Of a DNA stretch of 64,000 nucleotides, positions 48,046 through 55,907 are shown piece by piece. Under the pieces are notes generated by a model, which made no database searches, had not been told where the DNA came from, and saw nothing but the letters and a program-made list of their open reading frames with translations. This DNA comes from Terriglobia bacterium (GTDB lineage Bacteria; Acidobacteriota; Terriglobia; Terriglobales; Acidobacteriaceae): contig JAIQFP010000014.1 of assembly GCA_020073165.1 (NCBI GenBank), positions 62,001-126,000 on the forward strand. The letters are read 5' to 3'. The first letter of the stretch is position 1. Each line of letters begins with the position of its first letter. A program made the position numbers and the translations under genes.

Positions 48046-48182
48046 GTTAGGCTGGTTTGTCCGGTTGGCGGTGAGCCCGGAACCCGAGCCAAGATCGCGC
48101 GTAGCAGCCCCGCAAGGGAAGCCACGACGCAGGTCGGCGAGGGTCTAAAAGCGAGCTACTGGCCGAGAGGAATGAGCCTAAC
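48046..48182 (+). ncRNA. Candidate structured RNA, copy B
   Basis: Same ordered blocks as copy A: CCGGTTGG (48061), GAGCCAAGATC, CCGCAAGG, GAGGGTCTAAAAGC (48139) and CTGGCCGAGAGGAA. Hairpin CCC-GCAA-GGG (48109-48118). TCGGC (48134-48138) pairs with GCCGA (48162-48166) around GAGGGTCTA. An outer stem GTTAGGCT (48046-48053) with AGCCTAAC (48175-48182) closes the whole. Compared with copy A the loops are kept while stem sequences change. The 3' end reads GAGGAATGAGCC, with an ATGA that would fit the insertion context I recall for HEARO elements. Confidence 0.5.
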
Positions 48183-48396
48183 ACCACCGCGGGACTCTTA
48201 TTGCGTGGTTTCAGCCTTGAAGCCCTCCCCGGCTCCAGGTCTCTTCCCCCGTTTTACTCTGCGACCTCCTGTGTGAAGGCCGCAGAGTCTCCGCGTGTTG
48301 TCTCCCGCTTCACGAGGTTTCCGTCCCATTTTTTGTTTGCCCCCGTCACCCATGGATCGAAGGGCTTGACTTTTCCCGTGGGTTGTATTCCAATAA

Positions 48397-48409
48397 TGAC
48401 TAATAGTCA
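48397..48409. promoter_or_regulatory. Candidate TetR operator
   Basis: Perfect palindrome TGACTA-A-TAGTCA, ending 20 bp before the tetR start codon, with a further half-like TTGACTTA right after it. TTGACT at 48366-48371 could be the -35 box; a -10 is not clear, with TCCAAT (48389-48394) at 17-bp spacing. The size and position suit autorepression by the TetR protein. Confidence 0.6.
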
Positions 48410-48429
48410 AGATTGACTTAAGGTCTTAT

Positions 48430-49080
48430 ATGAAACCCGCGATGCAGTCCCGCAATCATTCTGCCGGCCAGCCCCCTGGCCGGCGGGAACGCAAGCGCTC
48501 CGAGACCCGGCAGCGCATCTTCCGCGCCGCCATGCGGCTTTTCGCCGAGCGCGGCTTCTTCGATACCACGGTGGAAGACATCACCGAGGCCGCCGACGTA
48601 GGCAAGGGCACCTTCTTTAATTATTTCCCCAGCAAGGAGCACGTGCTGGGGGTGCTGCACGACGTGCAGCTCGGCAAGGTGGAAGAAGTACGCGCCGCCG
48701 CCAGGGCCGGCAAGCTGCCCATCCACGGACTGTTGCGCCAGTTCATGCTGCGCGTTACCGAAGAACCGGGGCGCAGCCAGTTGCTTGCCCGCGGCCTGCT
48801 GGCGACGGTATTCTCCAGCGAACCCGTCCGTACCATGCTGGTGGATACCATGGCCGGCGGACGCCGCATTCTCGCCGACGTCCTCAAGCTGGGCCAGGAG
48901 CGCGGCGAAGTCCGGCGTGATCTCAGCCCGGAGGAGATGGCCCGCAGCTTTCAGCAATTCGTGCTGGGCACGGTGCTGATCTGGAGCTTGCATCCGCCGA
49001 CGAACCTGAATAAGCGGCTGGGAACTTCATTTGAGATTTTCTGGGCAGGTATCAGCGCCAATCGGGAGGCGCAGTCATGA
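48430..49080 (+). CDS. TetR-family repressor of the efflux operon
   Basis: 216 residues. The N-terminal helix-turn-helix lies at about 20-65: RQRIFRAAMRLFAERGFFDTT, then VEDITEAADVGKGTFFNYFPSKEHVL, a classical TetR recognition helix. The ligand-binding C-terminal part is not informative. The stop overlaps the next start (ATGA at 49077-49080), so it is translationally coupled to the fusion-protein gene. Its place resembles that of CecR (YbiH) before ybhGFSR in E. coli. It likely binds the palindrome 20 bp upstream. A second ATG at 48442 is possible. Confidence 0.92.
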   Translation: MKPAMQSRNHSAGQPPGRRERKRSETRQRIFRAAMRLFAERGFFDTTVEDITEAADVGKGTFFNYFPSKEHVLGVLHDVQLGKVEEVRAAARAGKLPIHGLLRQFMLRVTEEPGRSQLLARGLLATVFSSEPVRTMLVDTMAGGRRILADVLKLGQERGEVRRDLSPEEMARSFQQFVLGTVLIWSLHPPTNLNKRLGTSFEIFWAGISANREAQS

Positions 49081-50096
49081 AACGCAGACTTCCAATCCTC
49101 ATATTGGTGATTGCCGCCGCCGTCGGCGGCTACTACTACTATGTTCGTCCGCGATGGACGGCGAAGCCGGCGGACCCCAATACCTTGCAGCTCTCCGGCA
49201 ACATTGAAACCCACGAGAGCGTGGTCGGCTTCAAGGTGCCGGGCCGCATCGTGGAGTTGCCGATTGAAGAAGGCCAGTGGGTAGAGCAGGGAGCCTTGCT
49301 GGCGCAGCTTGACACCGCCGACTATCGCCAGCAGGTTGCCATGGACGAAGCCAACGTCGGCGTGCAGAGGAAGTTGCTGGACCTCGGTTTGGCCGGCAGC
49401 CGCCGCCAAGCAATCGAGGCGGACGAGCAGACGCTCAACGATGCCAAGGCCGATCTCGCTCAGAAGCAGCTCGACTACCAGCGCGCCGAGACCCTCTACC
49501 GGGACCAGGTCGGTTCGCAGCAGGCCCGCGACCAGGCCGATACGAACCTGAAGCGTGCGCAGGCCACGGTCGAGCGCGCTCAACAACAATACGACCAGAC
49601 GCTGGAGGGGACCCGCAAGGAGCAGCTCTCTGTGGACCGGGCACAACTGGTACAGGCGGAGCAGAAGCTGCACCTCTCGCGCATCAATCTGGATTACACC
49701 ACGCTGCGCGCGCCGCTCTCGGGGGTCATCCTTGTGCGCCAGGCGGAACTGGGTGAAGTGGTCGCGCCCAATACGCCCGTGGTCACGCTCGGCGACCTGG
49801 ACCATGTCTGGCTGCGCGCGTACGTCTCCGAGACCGACCTGGGGCGCATTCGCTGGGGTCAAACCGCCGTGGTCCACACCGACACCTATCCCGGCAAGAC
49901 CTACCATGGGCGCGTCTCTTTCATCTCCGACAAAGCCGAGTTTACGCCCAAGAGCGTGCAGACCTTCAAAGAGCGCGTGACCCTGGTTTATCGCATCAAG
50001 ATCGACGTCGAAAATCCCAACCATGAGTTGAAGCCAGGCATGCCCGCGGATGCAGAGGTTGAACTCGCTTCCAGCAACCAGCCAACACAACAATGA
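49077..50096 (+). CDS. HlyD/YbhG-like membrane fusion protein
   Basis: 339 residues. One anchor at about 4-20 (RLPILILVIAAAVGGYYY). A biotinyl-lipoyl-like half (LSGNIETHESVVGFKVPGRIVELPIEEGQWVEQGALLAQLD), a long coiled-coil hairpin (~85-200, many Q/A/E residues), the second lipoyl half (TLRAPLSGVILVRQAELGEVV) and a beta-barrel domain (VHTDTYPGKTYHGRVSFIS) make the periplasmic adaptor. It would link the ABC-2 permease to an outer-membrane channel that is not encoded here. It overlaps both neighbours by 4 bp. Confidence 0.92.
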   Translation: MKRRLPILILVIAAAVGGYYYYVRPRWTAKPADPNTLQLSGNIETHESVVGFKVPGRIVELPIEEGQWVEQGALLAQLDTADYRQQVAMDEANVGVQRKLLDLGLAGSRRQAIEADEQTLNDAKADLAQKQLDYQRAETLYRDQVGSQQARDQADTNLKRAQATVERAQQQYDQTLEGTRKEQLSVDRAQLVQAEQKLHLSRINLDYTTLRAPLSGVILVRQAELGEVVAPNTPVVTLGDLDHVWLRAYVSETDLGRIRWGQTAVVHTDTYPGKTYHGRVSFISDKAEFTPKSVQTFKERVTLVYRIKIDVENPNHELKPGMPADAEVELASSNQPTQQ

Positions 50097-51043
50097 CGAC
50101 CAGCTCCCAATCCGCAATCAACGTTGTCGGGCTTACCAAGAGCTTCCCGGACGTCCGTGCGGTGGATCACCTAAGCTTCGATGTCCACGCTGGGGAGATC
50201 TTCGGGCTGGTAGGCCCGGACGGCGCCGGCAAGACCACCACGCTGCGCATGCTCGCCGGAGTCATGCCGCCGGACGAAGGCTCTGCCATGGTGGCGGGGT
50301 TCGACGTGGGCCGCGATCCGGAAGGCGCCAAACACCACCTCAGCTACATGCCGCAGCGCTTCGGTCTGTATGAAGATCTGACGGTGGACGAAAACATTCG
50401 CTTCTACGCGGACCTGTTCGGAGTGCGCCGAGCTGAGAGAGAGCAGCGCTCCCCCGAATTGCTACAGGCGGCGGGCATGAGCGAATTCCGGCAACGTCTT
50501 GCCGGCAACCTGTCCGGCGGCATGAAGCAGAAGCTGGGCCTGGTCTGCGCCCTCATTCACCGCCCCAAGGTGATCCTGCTCGACGAACCTACTACAGGCG
50601 TTGACCCGGTCTCGCGCCGTGATTTCTGGCGCATTCTCTATAACCTGGTCTCCGAAGGCGTCGCGATTCTGACTTCGACCGCTTATCTGGATGAAGCCGA
50701 GCGCTGCCACCGCGTCGCCCTCATGCACCAGGGCAAGCTCCTGTTCTGCGATACTCCAGCGCATCTCAAAGCCCGCCTCGGCAAAGGTGTGCTTGCGGTG
50801 ATCTCCTCCGACCCGCGCCGTGTGCGCCAGGAACTCGAAAGGGCCGAAGGCATTTCCAGCCTGGTGCTGACTGGCGACGGCGCGCATCTGGTGGTGGATG
50901 ACCTTTCCCGTCGTCTGCCCGAATTCGAAGCCAGGCTCCGGCGCGCGCAGGTTCCGTTCGACGAGATTCGTCAGGCGACACCCACGATCGAGGACCTCTT
51001 CGTCGATGCCGTGACCACTCGACCCGGAGATTCGAAGTCGTGA
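50093..51043 (+). CDS. ABC transporter ATPase, first YbhF-like half
   Basis: 316 residues. Walker A is GPDGAGKTT (41-49), the signature LSGGMKQKLGLVCAL, and Walker B ILLDEPTTGVDP. The Walker A with GPDG in place of GPNG matches the N-terminal half of E. coli YbhF. A C-terminal regulatory part of about 90 residues follows (from roughly 225). In E. coli the two halves form one protein, here they are separate genes. The start overlaps the fusion-protein stop (ATGA). Confidence 0.93.
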   Translation: MTTSSQSAINVVGLTKSFPDVRAVDHLSFDVHAGEIFGLVGPDGAGKTTTLRMLAGVMPPDEGSAMVAGFDVGRDPEGAKHHLSYMPQRFGLYEDLTVDENIRFYADLFGVRRAEREQRSPELLQAAGMSEFRQRLAGNLSGGMKQKLGLVCALIHRPKVILLDEPTTGVDPVSRRDFWRILYNLVSEGVAILTSTAYLDEAERCHRVALMHQGKLLFCDTPAHLKARLGKGVLAVISSDPRRVRQELERAEGISSLVLTGDGAHLVVDDLSRRLPEFEARLRRAQVPFDEIRQATPTIEDLFVDAVTTRPGDSKS

Positions 51044-51092
51044 AGTGCAATCCCAAAGTCGAGAGATTTTCCTGTGGCTGCATTTGGGCAGT

Positions 51093-51142
51093 GCAGCGCC
51101 TCAGCGCTGCGCTTCAACTGCTCGGGAAATCGGCTTCAGCCG
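51093..51142. repeat. Paired-hairpin repeat, copy 2, inside the efflux operon
   Basis: GCAGCGC-CTCA-GCGCTGC (51093-51110) and CGGCT-TC-AGCCG (51131-51142) are about 20 nt apart, with CTGAGGTAC after the second. It fills most of the 112-bp gap between the two ATPase genes, the only large gap in the operon. Confidence 0.75.
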
Positions 51143-51155
51143 CTGAGGTACTTCG

Positions 51156-52136
51156 ATGAGCACAGCTACAAATGCGCTCCCCAACGCGGCCACCCCCTCG
51201 GTCGTCATTCAAGACCTGGTCAAACGCTTTGGCGACTTCACCGCCGTGGACCACATCAACCTGGAAACACGCCAAGGCGAGATCTTTGGCTTCCTCGGGC
51301 CGAACGGAGCGGGCAAGTCCACCACCATTCGCATGCTGTGCGGCCTGCTGACGCCAACCTCCGGACGAGCCGAAGTCGCCGGTTATGACGTGGCACGCCA
51401 CCCCGAAGCCGTGCGCCAGCACATCGGGTATATGTCACAGAAATTTTCGCTCTACGACGACCTGAAGGTGATCGAGAACCTGCGGCTCTTCGCCGGTCTG
51501 TACAACGTCCCGCACCACCTGGTGCATGAGCGCATTAGCTGGGCGGTAGAAATGGCGGACTTGAAGGGGCAGGAGGGCATGATCACCGGCACGCTCCCTG
51601 GGGGCTGGAAACAGCGACTGGCCCTGGGCTGCGCGGTGCTCCACCGCCCCCCCATCATATTTCTCGACGAGCCCACTTCCGGAGTTGATCCTATTTCCCG
51701 CCGCCAGTTCTGGGATGTCATCCACCAGATGTCTGCCGATGGCGTCACCGTGTTCGTCACCACCCACTACATGGAGGAGGCCGAGTACTGCAACCGCCTG
51801 GCCCTGATCTATCGCGGGAAAATGGTGGCCTTGGGGACGCCGACCGAACTGAAACAGAAATTCATGAAGGGCGAGTTGCTGCTGGTCGAGTGCGAACCGC
51901 TCGGCCCGGCGGTAGAAGCGTTACAGTCGGCGCCCCACGTGCTTGATGCCGCCGTGTTCGGCAACGCCCTCCACCTGGTAGTGCGCGAGGCGGCTACGGC
52001 CATCCCCGGCATCCGCGCTTTCCTCAGCTCGCACGGCGTTACCGTCAGCAGGATCGAGGCTATCCGCCCCACCCTGGAGGACGTATTCGTATCCCTCACC
52101 ACCGAACACGAGGCTGCCAGAAAGGAGCGCAATTAG
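51156..52136 (+). CDS. ABC transporter ATPase, second YbhF-like half
   Basis: 326 residues. Walker A GPNGAGKSTT (48-57), Walker B IIFLDEPTSGVDP. The signature motif is degenerate: LPGGWKQRLALGCAV in place of LSGGQ, as in the C-terminal half of YbhF. The two ATPases would form an asymmetric pair with one canonical and one altered signature. Its stop is 1 bp before the permease ATG. The first ~15 residues are not part of the ATPase fold. Confidence 0.93.
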   Translation: MSTATNALPNAATPSVVIQDLVKRFGDFTAVDHINLETRQGEIFGFLGPNGAGKSTTIRMLCGLLTPTSGRAEVAGYDVARHPEAVRQHIGYMSQKFSLYDDLKVIENLRLFAGLYNVPHHLVHERISWAVEMADLKGQEGMITGTLPGGWKQRLALGCAVLHRPPIIFLDEPTSGVDPISRRQFWDVIHQMSADGVTVFVTTHYMEEAEYCNRLALIYRGKMVALGTPTELKQKFMKGELLLVECEPLGPAVEALQSAPHVLDAAVFGNALHLVVREAATAIPGIRAFLSSHGVTVSRIEAIRPTLEDVFVSLTTEHEAARKERN

Positions 52137-52137
52137 C

Positions 52138-53271
52138 ATGCGCTGGAATCGCCTCCTCGCGATGGCCGTCAAGGAAGTCGTTCAGATCCGGCGTGACACC
52201 CGCAGCCTGATCATTGTGTTGCTCATGCCGGTCGTGCTGGTGTTGCTCTTCGGCTACGGCGTGAACCTCGATCTCAAGCACCTGCCCATCTACGTCTACG
52301 ACCGCGAAGGCAGCCAGGACAGCCAGGACCTGCTGAAACGCTTTCAGGCCAGTGACTACTTCGAACTGGTGAAGGTGGTGAACAATTATCCCGATCTGGT
52401 GCGCGCCATCGACGACGGGCACGCCAAGATGGGCCTGGTCATTCCCTACGACTTCTCGCAGAAACTCCGCGAAGGAGGGCCCGTCGGCGTGCAGGCTCTG
52501 GTCGACGCCAGTGACGACAACACCGCCAACGTGATCGTGAATTACAGCCAGGCAGTGGTGCAGAGTTACTCCAACGCGGTGCAGGTGGACTGGCTCGAGC
52601 GCCGCGGACAGACCCAACCACCCTTGCCCCTCAGCGTCGAGACCCGTACCTGGTACAACGAGAATCTGGAGAGCAGCGCGTTCATTATTCCGGGGGTGCT
52701 GGCGCTGGTGATGTCGGTGATCGGCGCCTTCCTCACTTCGCTCACCATCGCGCGCGAATGGGAGCGGGGCACCATGGAGCAACTGGTCTCCACTCCAGTC
52801 ACCCCGCTGGAGATCATGCTGGGCAAGCTGTTTCCTTACTTCGTGCTGGGGATGTTCGGCGTGGCGCTGTGCGTAATTCTGGCCATCGGGTGGTTCCACG
52901 TGCCCTTCCGCGGAGACCTGCTCACACTGTTTCTCAGCTCCGCCATGTTCATGGTGGTGGTCCTTGCCCTGGGATTCTTCATTTCGGTCATCGCCAAGAA
53001 CCAGCTTGCCGCCAGCCAGATCGCCCTGCTGGTTACATTTCTCCCGGCATTCTTGCTTTCCGGTTTTCTATTTGCCATCGAGCAGATGCCCCGGTTCATT
53101 CAACTCGTGACACAGATTCTTCCCGCGCGTTACTACGTTTCGGCGCTGAAGGAGATTTTTCTCAAAGGCACACCCTTATCCATGCTGAAGGACGAACTGG
53201 CTCCGCTGGCCATTTTCGCGGTAGTGCTCACAATTGTGGCGACCCGCTCATTCCACAAACGGCTGGCTTGA
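52138..53271 (+). CDS. ABC-2 type permease, YbhS-like
   Basis: 377 residues. One N-terminal helix (SLIIVLLMPVVLVLLFGYGVNLD), a periplasmic domain of about 140 residues, and five more helices. The conserved ABC-2 block TIAREWERGTMEQLVSTPVTPLEIMLGKLFPY lies before helix 3. Paired with the next gene it should form the heterodimeric membrane part of the exporter. No substrate can be read from sequence: the E. coli homologue handles cations, Hoechst dye and some antibiotics. Confidence 0.92.
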   Translation: MRWNRLLAMAVKEVVQIRRDTRSLIIVLLMPVVLVLLFGYGVNLDLKHLPIYVYDREGSQDSQDLLKRFQASDYFELVKVVNNYPDLVRAIDDGHAKMGLVIPYDFSQKLREGGPVGVQALVDASDDNTANVIVNYSQAVVQSYSNAVQVDWLERRGQTQPPLPLSVETRTWYNENLESSAFIIPGVLALVMSVIGAFLTSLTIAREWERGTMEQLVSTPVTPLEIMLGKLFPYFVLGMFGVALCVILAIGWFHVPFRGDLLTLFLSSAMFMVVVLALGFFISVIAKNQLAASQIALLVTFLPAFLLSGFLFAIEQMPRFIQLVTQILPARYYVSALKEIFLKGTPLSMLKDELAPLAIFAVVLTIVATRSFHKRLA

Positions 53272-53280
53272 GGATTAACG

Positions 53281-54414
53281 ATGCTGACGCGGCTCACCCA
53301 GATGCTGATCAAGGAATTTATCCAGGTTCTCCGTGACAAGCGCACGCGTTACATCCTGATCGGCCCTCCCCTGGTCCAGATGCTGATCTTCGGTTACGCT
53401 GCTACCTTCGAAATCCGCCATGTGTCCTTGGCGGTGCTCGACTCGGATCACACCCAGGAGAGCCGGGAGTTGGTCGCTCGCTTCTCTTCCACCCAATACT
53501 TCGACTTGCAGCGTCAGCTCACCGACCAGGCCCAGATCGCCGGCATGATCGACCGGGGGGAAGTCACGGTTGTACTGCAAATCCACCCGGGTTTTTCCGA
53601 GAACCTGCGCAAAGGACAGACGGCATCGTTACAGGTGGTCGTGGATGCCACGAACTCGAATACCGCGTTGATTGCTGCAGGGTATGCCAGCCAGATCGCC
53701 CAGAACTTCGCTCAGGATTATCAGAACGATCGCATGCAGCGAACTTCGCCCCAGCTTGTCGCGCGAATTCCCCGCGTCGAATTACAGTCCCGGCCCTGGT
53801 ACAACACCGGCCTGAGCAGTCGCTGGTTCTTTGTTCCCGGCGTGATCGGCAGTCTCACCCTGGTGTTAGTGACGACCCTCACCGCGTTTGCCGTGGTGCG
53901 TGAGCGCGAGATCGGCACGCTGGAGCAGATCATGGTCACCCCCATCCGCCCGGTGGAGTTCATCCTGGGCAAAACGGTGCCGTTCTTCCTGATCGGCCTG
54001 CTCGATGTGGCTCTGATTGGCATTGTGGGAACGCTATGGTTTCAAGTACCGTTTCGTGGCCACGTGAGCGTGCTGCTCGCCGGGACCGTGCTCTTCCTGC
54101 TTTGCCAGTTGGGGGTGGGGCTGTTGATCTCCACCGTGTCCCGCACCCAGCAACAGGCCATGGTGACATCCTTCTTCTTCATCATGCCGGCCATCACCTT
54201 CTCCGGTTTCGGATTCCCCATCAGTACCATGCCGCAGTGGCTACAGCAAATCACCTACCTGGATCCCCTGCGTTACTTCCTGGTGGTAATCCGCGGGGTC
54301 TACCTGAAAGGCGTAGGGATGGACATCCTGTGGCCGCAGATGGCCAGCATGGCGGCGCTGGGAGCAGGCGTGTTGACGCTGAGCGTACTCCGCTTCCAAA
54401 AGGCACTGGACTAG
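53281..54414 (+). CDS. ABC-2 type permease, YbhR-like
   Basis: 377 residues, same architecture as its neighbour: N-terminal helix (TRYILIGPPLVQMLIFGYAATFEI), periplasmic domain, then VREREIGTLEQIMVTPIRPVEFILGKTVPF before the remaining helices. Start 9 bp after the previous stop. The gene ends the operon. No hairpin with a T-tract follows within 150 bp. Confidence 0.92.
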   Translation: MLTRLTQMLIKEFIQVLRDKRTRYILIGPPLVQMLIFGYAATFEIRHVSLAVLDSDHTQESRELVARFSSTQYFDLQRQLTDQAQIAGMIDRGEVTVVLQIHPGFSENLRKGQTASLQVVVDATNSNTALIAAGYASQIAQNFAQDYQNDRMQRTSPQLVARIPRVELQSRPWYNTGLSSRWFFVPGVIGSLTLVLVTTLTAFAVVREREIGTLEQIMVTPIRPVEFILGKTVPFFLIGLLDVALIGIVGTLWFQVPFRGHVSVLLAGTVLFLLCQLGVGLLISTVSRTQQQAMVTSFFFIMPAITFSGFGFPISTMPQWLQQITYLDPLRYFLVVIRGVYLKGVGMDILWPQMASMAALGAGVLTLSVLRFQKALD

Positions 54415-54566
54415 AGGCTGCCAGGCTGCATGGCCAGCGGATGTTCGGCATGATTGGCGAAATCGCCTTTTATCGACAGTTATCCAAGCCCGATAGCGGC
54501 CACTGAACTTCCGTAACTTCGCCCGCGAGAATCGCCGCGCTACCTTGTCCTCACAGGTGTCACCGG

Positions 54567-54920
54567 ATGATTCTCAAACGCAACTCCAAACCAGACAGGC
54601 GTCGCCGGCAACGACAATTGCTGAACGCATCCGTGCGAGTTTTCACCGGATCTGCCCACGTGGATGCTCTTGGCATAAACCTCAGCGATTCCGGCATGTG
54701 CCTGTTTGCCATGGCGAATCTGCCCGTGGGATCTCAAATTCAGGTTGAATTTCTTCCGCCCCGATGCAAGGAACGGGTTCGAGTGTGTGGGACTGTTCGC
54801 CATCGCGCGCTTTATCTGTACGGAATCGAGTTTCCGGCGGACTCAGATCAACGCCCAGGCAGCTGGGTAGATGTAGGCACCACGACGGGCCCCAGGCTCT
54901 CCACTCTTAGCGAACTCTGA
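54567..54920 (+). CDS. PilZ-domain protein
   Basis: 117 residues. The c-di-GMP-binding pattern is visible as RRRRQRQLLNASV near the N-terminus and NLSDSGMCLF about 30 residues later, the RxxxR and (D/N)xSxxG motifs. The remaining strands (VGSQIQVEFLPP, VRVCGTVRHRALYLYGIEF) complete a single PilZ barrel. With no output domain it probably acts by binding another protein. Start ATG at 54567. It stands alone after the efflux operon. Confidence 0.87.
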   Translation: MILKRNSKPDRRRRQRQLLNASVRVFTGSAHVDALGINLSDSGMCLFAMANLPVGSQIQVEFLPPRCKERVRVCGTVRHRALYLYGIEFPADSDQRPGSWVDVGTTTGPRLSTLSEL

Positions 54921-55343
54921 CTGCCCCCAAGCGCCGGGGCGGTTTCCCTTGACAGCCTCAACCTGCGTTCTCTGTGAGCATCCCCTGAAGTCCAGTTGTT
55001 GCCAATCAGCCATTCCACTTATTGAGGCGTTCTGGAGTCAATATTTCCGTCGCCTATGCGGGCAAGGGCATTATCAAATGTCGAAGTGAGATGCCCCCGC
55101 GGGCCTACCAGAATCAGGTTGGCACGGCAGAGGGGCGTGGTCTCTGCCGTGCCGCTCCAAGGGCAAAAGTATGGAGGCCACCTTTCACCCTCGAACTCAA
55201 GAAATCCAGCCCGGAAACATCCGGCGCTTCGGCACCCAGCTTCCGCCGGGGGCTCGGGCGAAGCCGTAGAGGGAGCGATCCGACTGCATCCCGCATTGCG
55301 CAACTTGAGAAGGAGTCTTACGCCGCGGACAGGGCGGCGATTG
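54921..55343. other. Intergenic stretch with a 12-bp stem hairpin
   Basis: About 420 bp without a credible gene. A perfect hairpin (GGCACGGCAGAG and CTCTGCCGTGCC, 55121-55153) stands in the middle. A further CTCGGGCGAAGCCGTAGAGGGA string near 55253 resembles the GAGCGAAGTCGAAGGG-type strings seen elsewhere in the window. No T-tract follows the hairpin on either strand. Confidence 0.5.
55121..55153. repeat. Perfect 12-bp stem hairpin
   Basis: Arms GGCACGGCAGAG (55121-55132) and CTCTGCCGTGCC (55142-55153), loop of 9 nt. It is probably a dispersed intergenic element, as there is no T-tract to make it a terminator. Only this copy is in the window. Confidence 0.6.
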
Positions 55344-55763
55344 CTAGCCGAGGAAGGACAAGGGAGGCGCCCGGCCGGTGCGGATGATGGAAAAAGCGGC
55401 TAGGCTGAGATATGGAGCGTCCACCACGGCCAATCCGCAGAGTTGGTCGTGCGCCGGGACCACCACGGCCGGACTCGGGTGGGCGAGCGGCTGATGCGGG
55501 CTGCCAGTGCCACCTCGGTGGCTTCTTCCACCATTTACAGTCTGCTTGCCAGTGCTGGGCTCTTCCATGTCCCGCCGCATGGCATGCAGATCGTCGGTGG
55601 CCGAGACGACCGGGAACAGCAGCAATACGGCACAGCCCAAAATCAGCAAAACACGGCGGGAACGGAACTGCCCTCCCGCCTGCGAGACGGATGCTCCGCG
55701 GCGCCACAGCCAACAGGCCGGCAACGTCAGCAGCAGCCAGAAAAAGTTGAGCAATAGTTCCAT
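55344..55763 (-). CDS. Small membrane protein of unknown function
   Basis: 139 residues from the ATG at 55763 (MELLLNFFWLLLTLPACWLW). Two hydrophobic segments, about 3-18 and 37-53 (RVLLILGCAVLLLFPVVSATDDL), are followed by an acidic patch and a proline-rich tail. The SATDDLHAMRRDMEE part looks conserved in style with small inner-membrane proteins I recall from Acidobacteriota, but I know no function for them. Two M codons precede the chosen start by 2 residues. It lies downstream of the Ig-like gene on the same strand, after about 145 bp. Confidence 0.55.
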   Translation of the reverse strand: MELLLNFFWLLLTLPACWLWRRGASVSQAGGQFRSRRVLLILGCAVLLLFPVVSATDDLHAMRRDMEEPSTGKQTVNGGRSHRGGTGSPHQPLAHPSPAVVVPAHDQLCGLAVVDAPYLSLAAFSIIRTGRAPPLSFLG

Positions 55764-55907
55764 GTGCAATCTGAAGAAGGGCAGCGACGCCGACGGTGGT
55801 GGTCGCTTAAGGGCTCATTCTAGCAACGAACCACAGTTCGACCAACGCTCGCTACATTACGATCGTCACCGCGATTGCAACCAGGATGAAGACGTCGCCA
55901 TGGGCCC

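Larger units (their letters stand above)
47536..48429. other. 0.9-kb intergenic region with RNA-like elements and an operator
   Basis: Between the adenosine deaminase start and the tetR start. From left to right I see the third GAGACGC palindrome, about 290 bp with no recognised signal, two homologous RNA-like elements (47903-48008 and 48046-48182), a pair of CGCAGAG/CTCTGCG arms near 48258-48292, and a TTGACT box (48366-48371) with a 13-bp palindrome at 48397-48409 before tetR. No reading frame here resembles a known protein. Confidence 0.6.

Noticed and set aside
47903-48182. The two repeated units read as a CRISPR array
   Set aside because: Only two units, not identical, with no uniform spacer and no cas gene nearby.
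48951-50117. Minus-strand frame opposite the membrane fusion protein gene
   Set aside because: Would break the clear ATGA-coupled operon on the plus strand and shows no domain.
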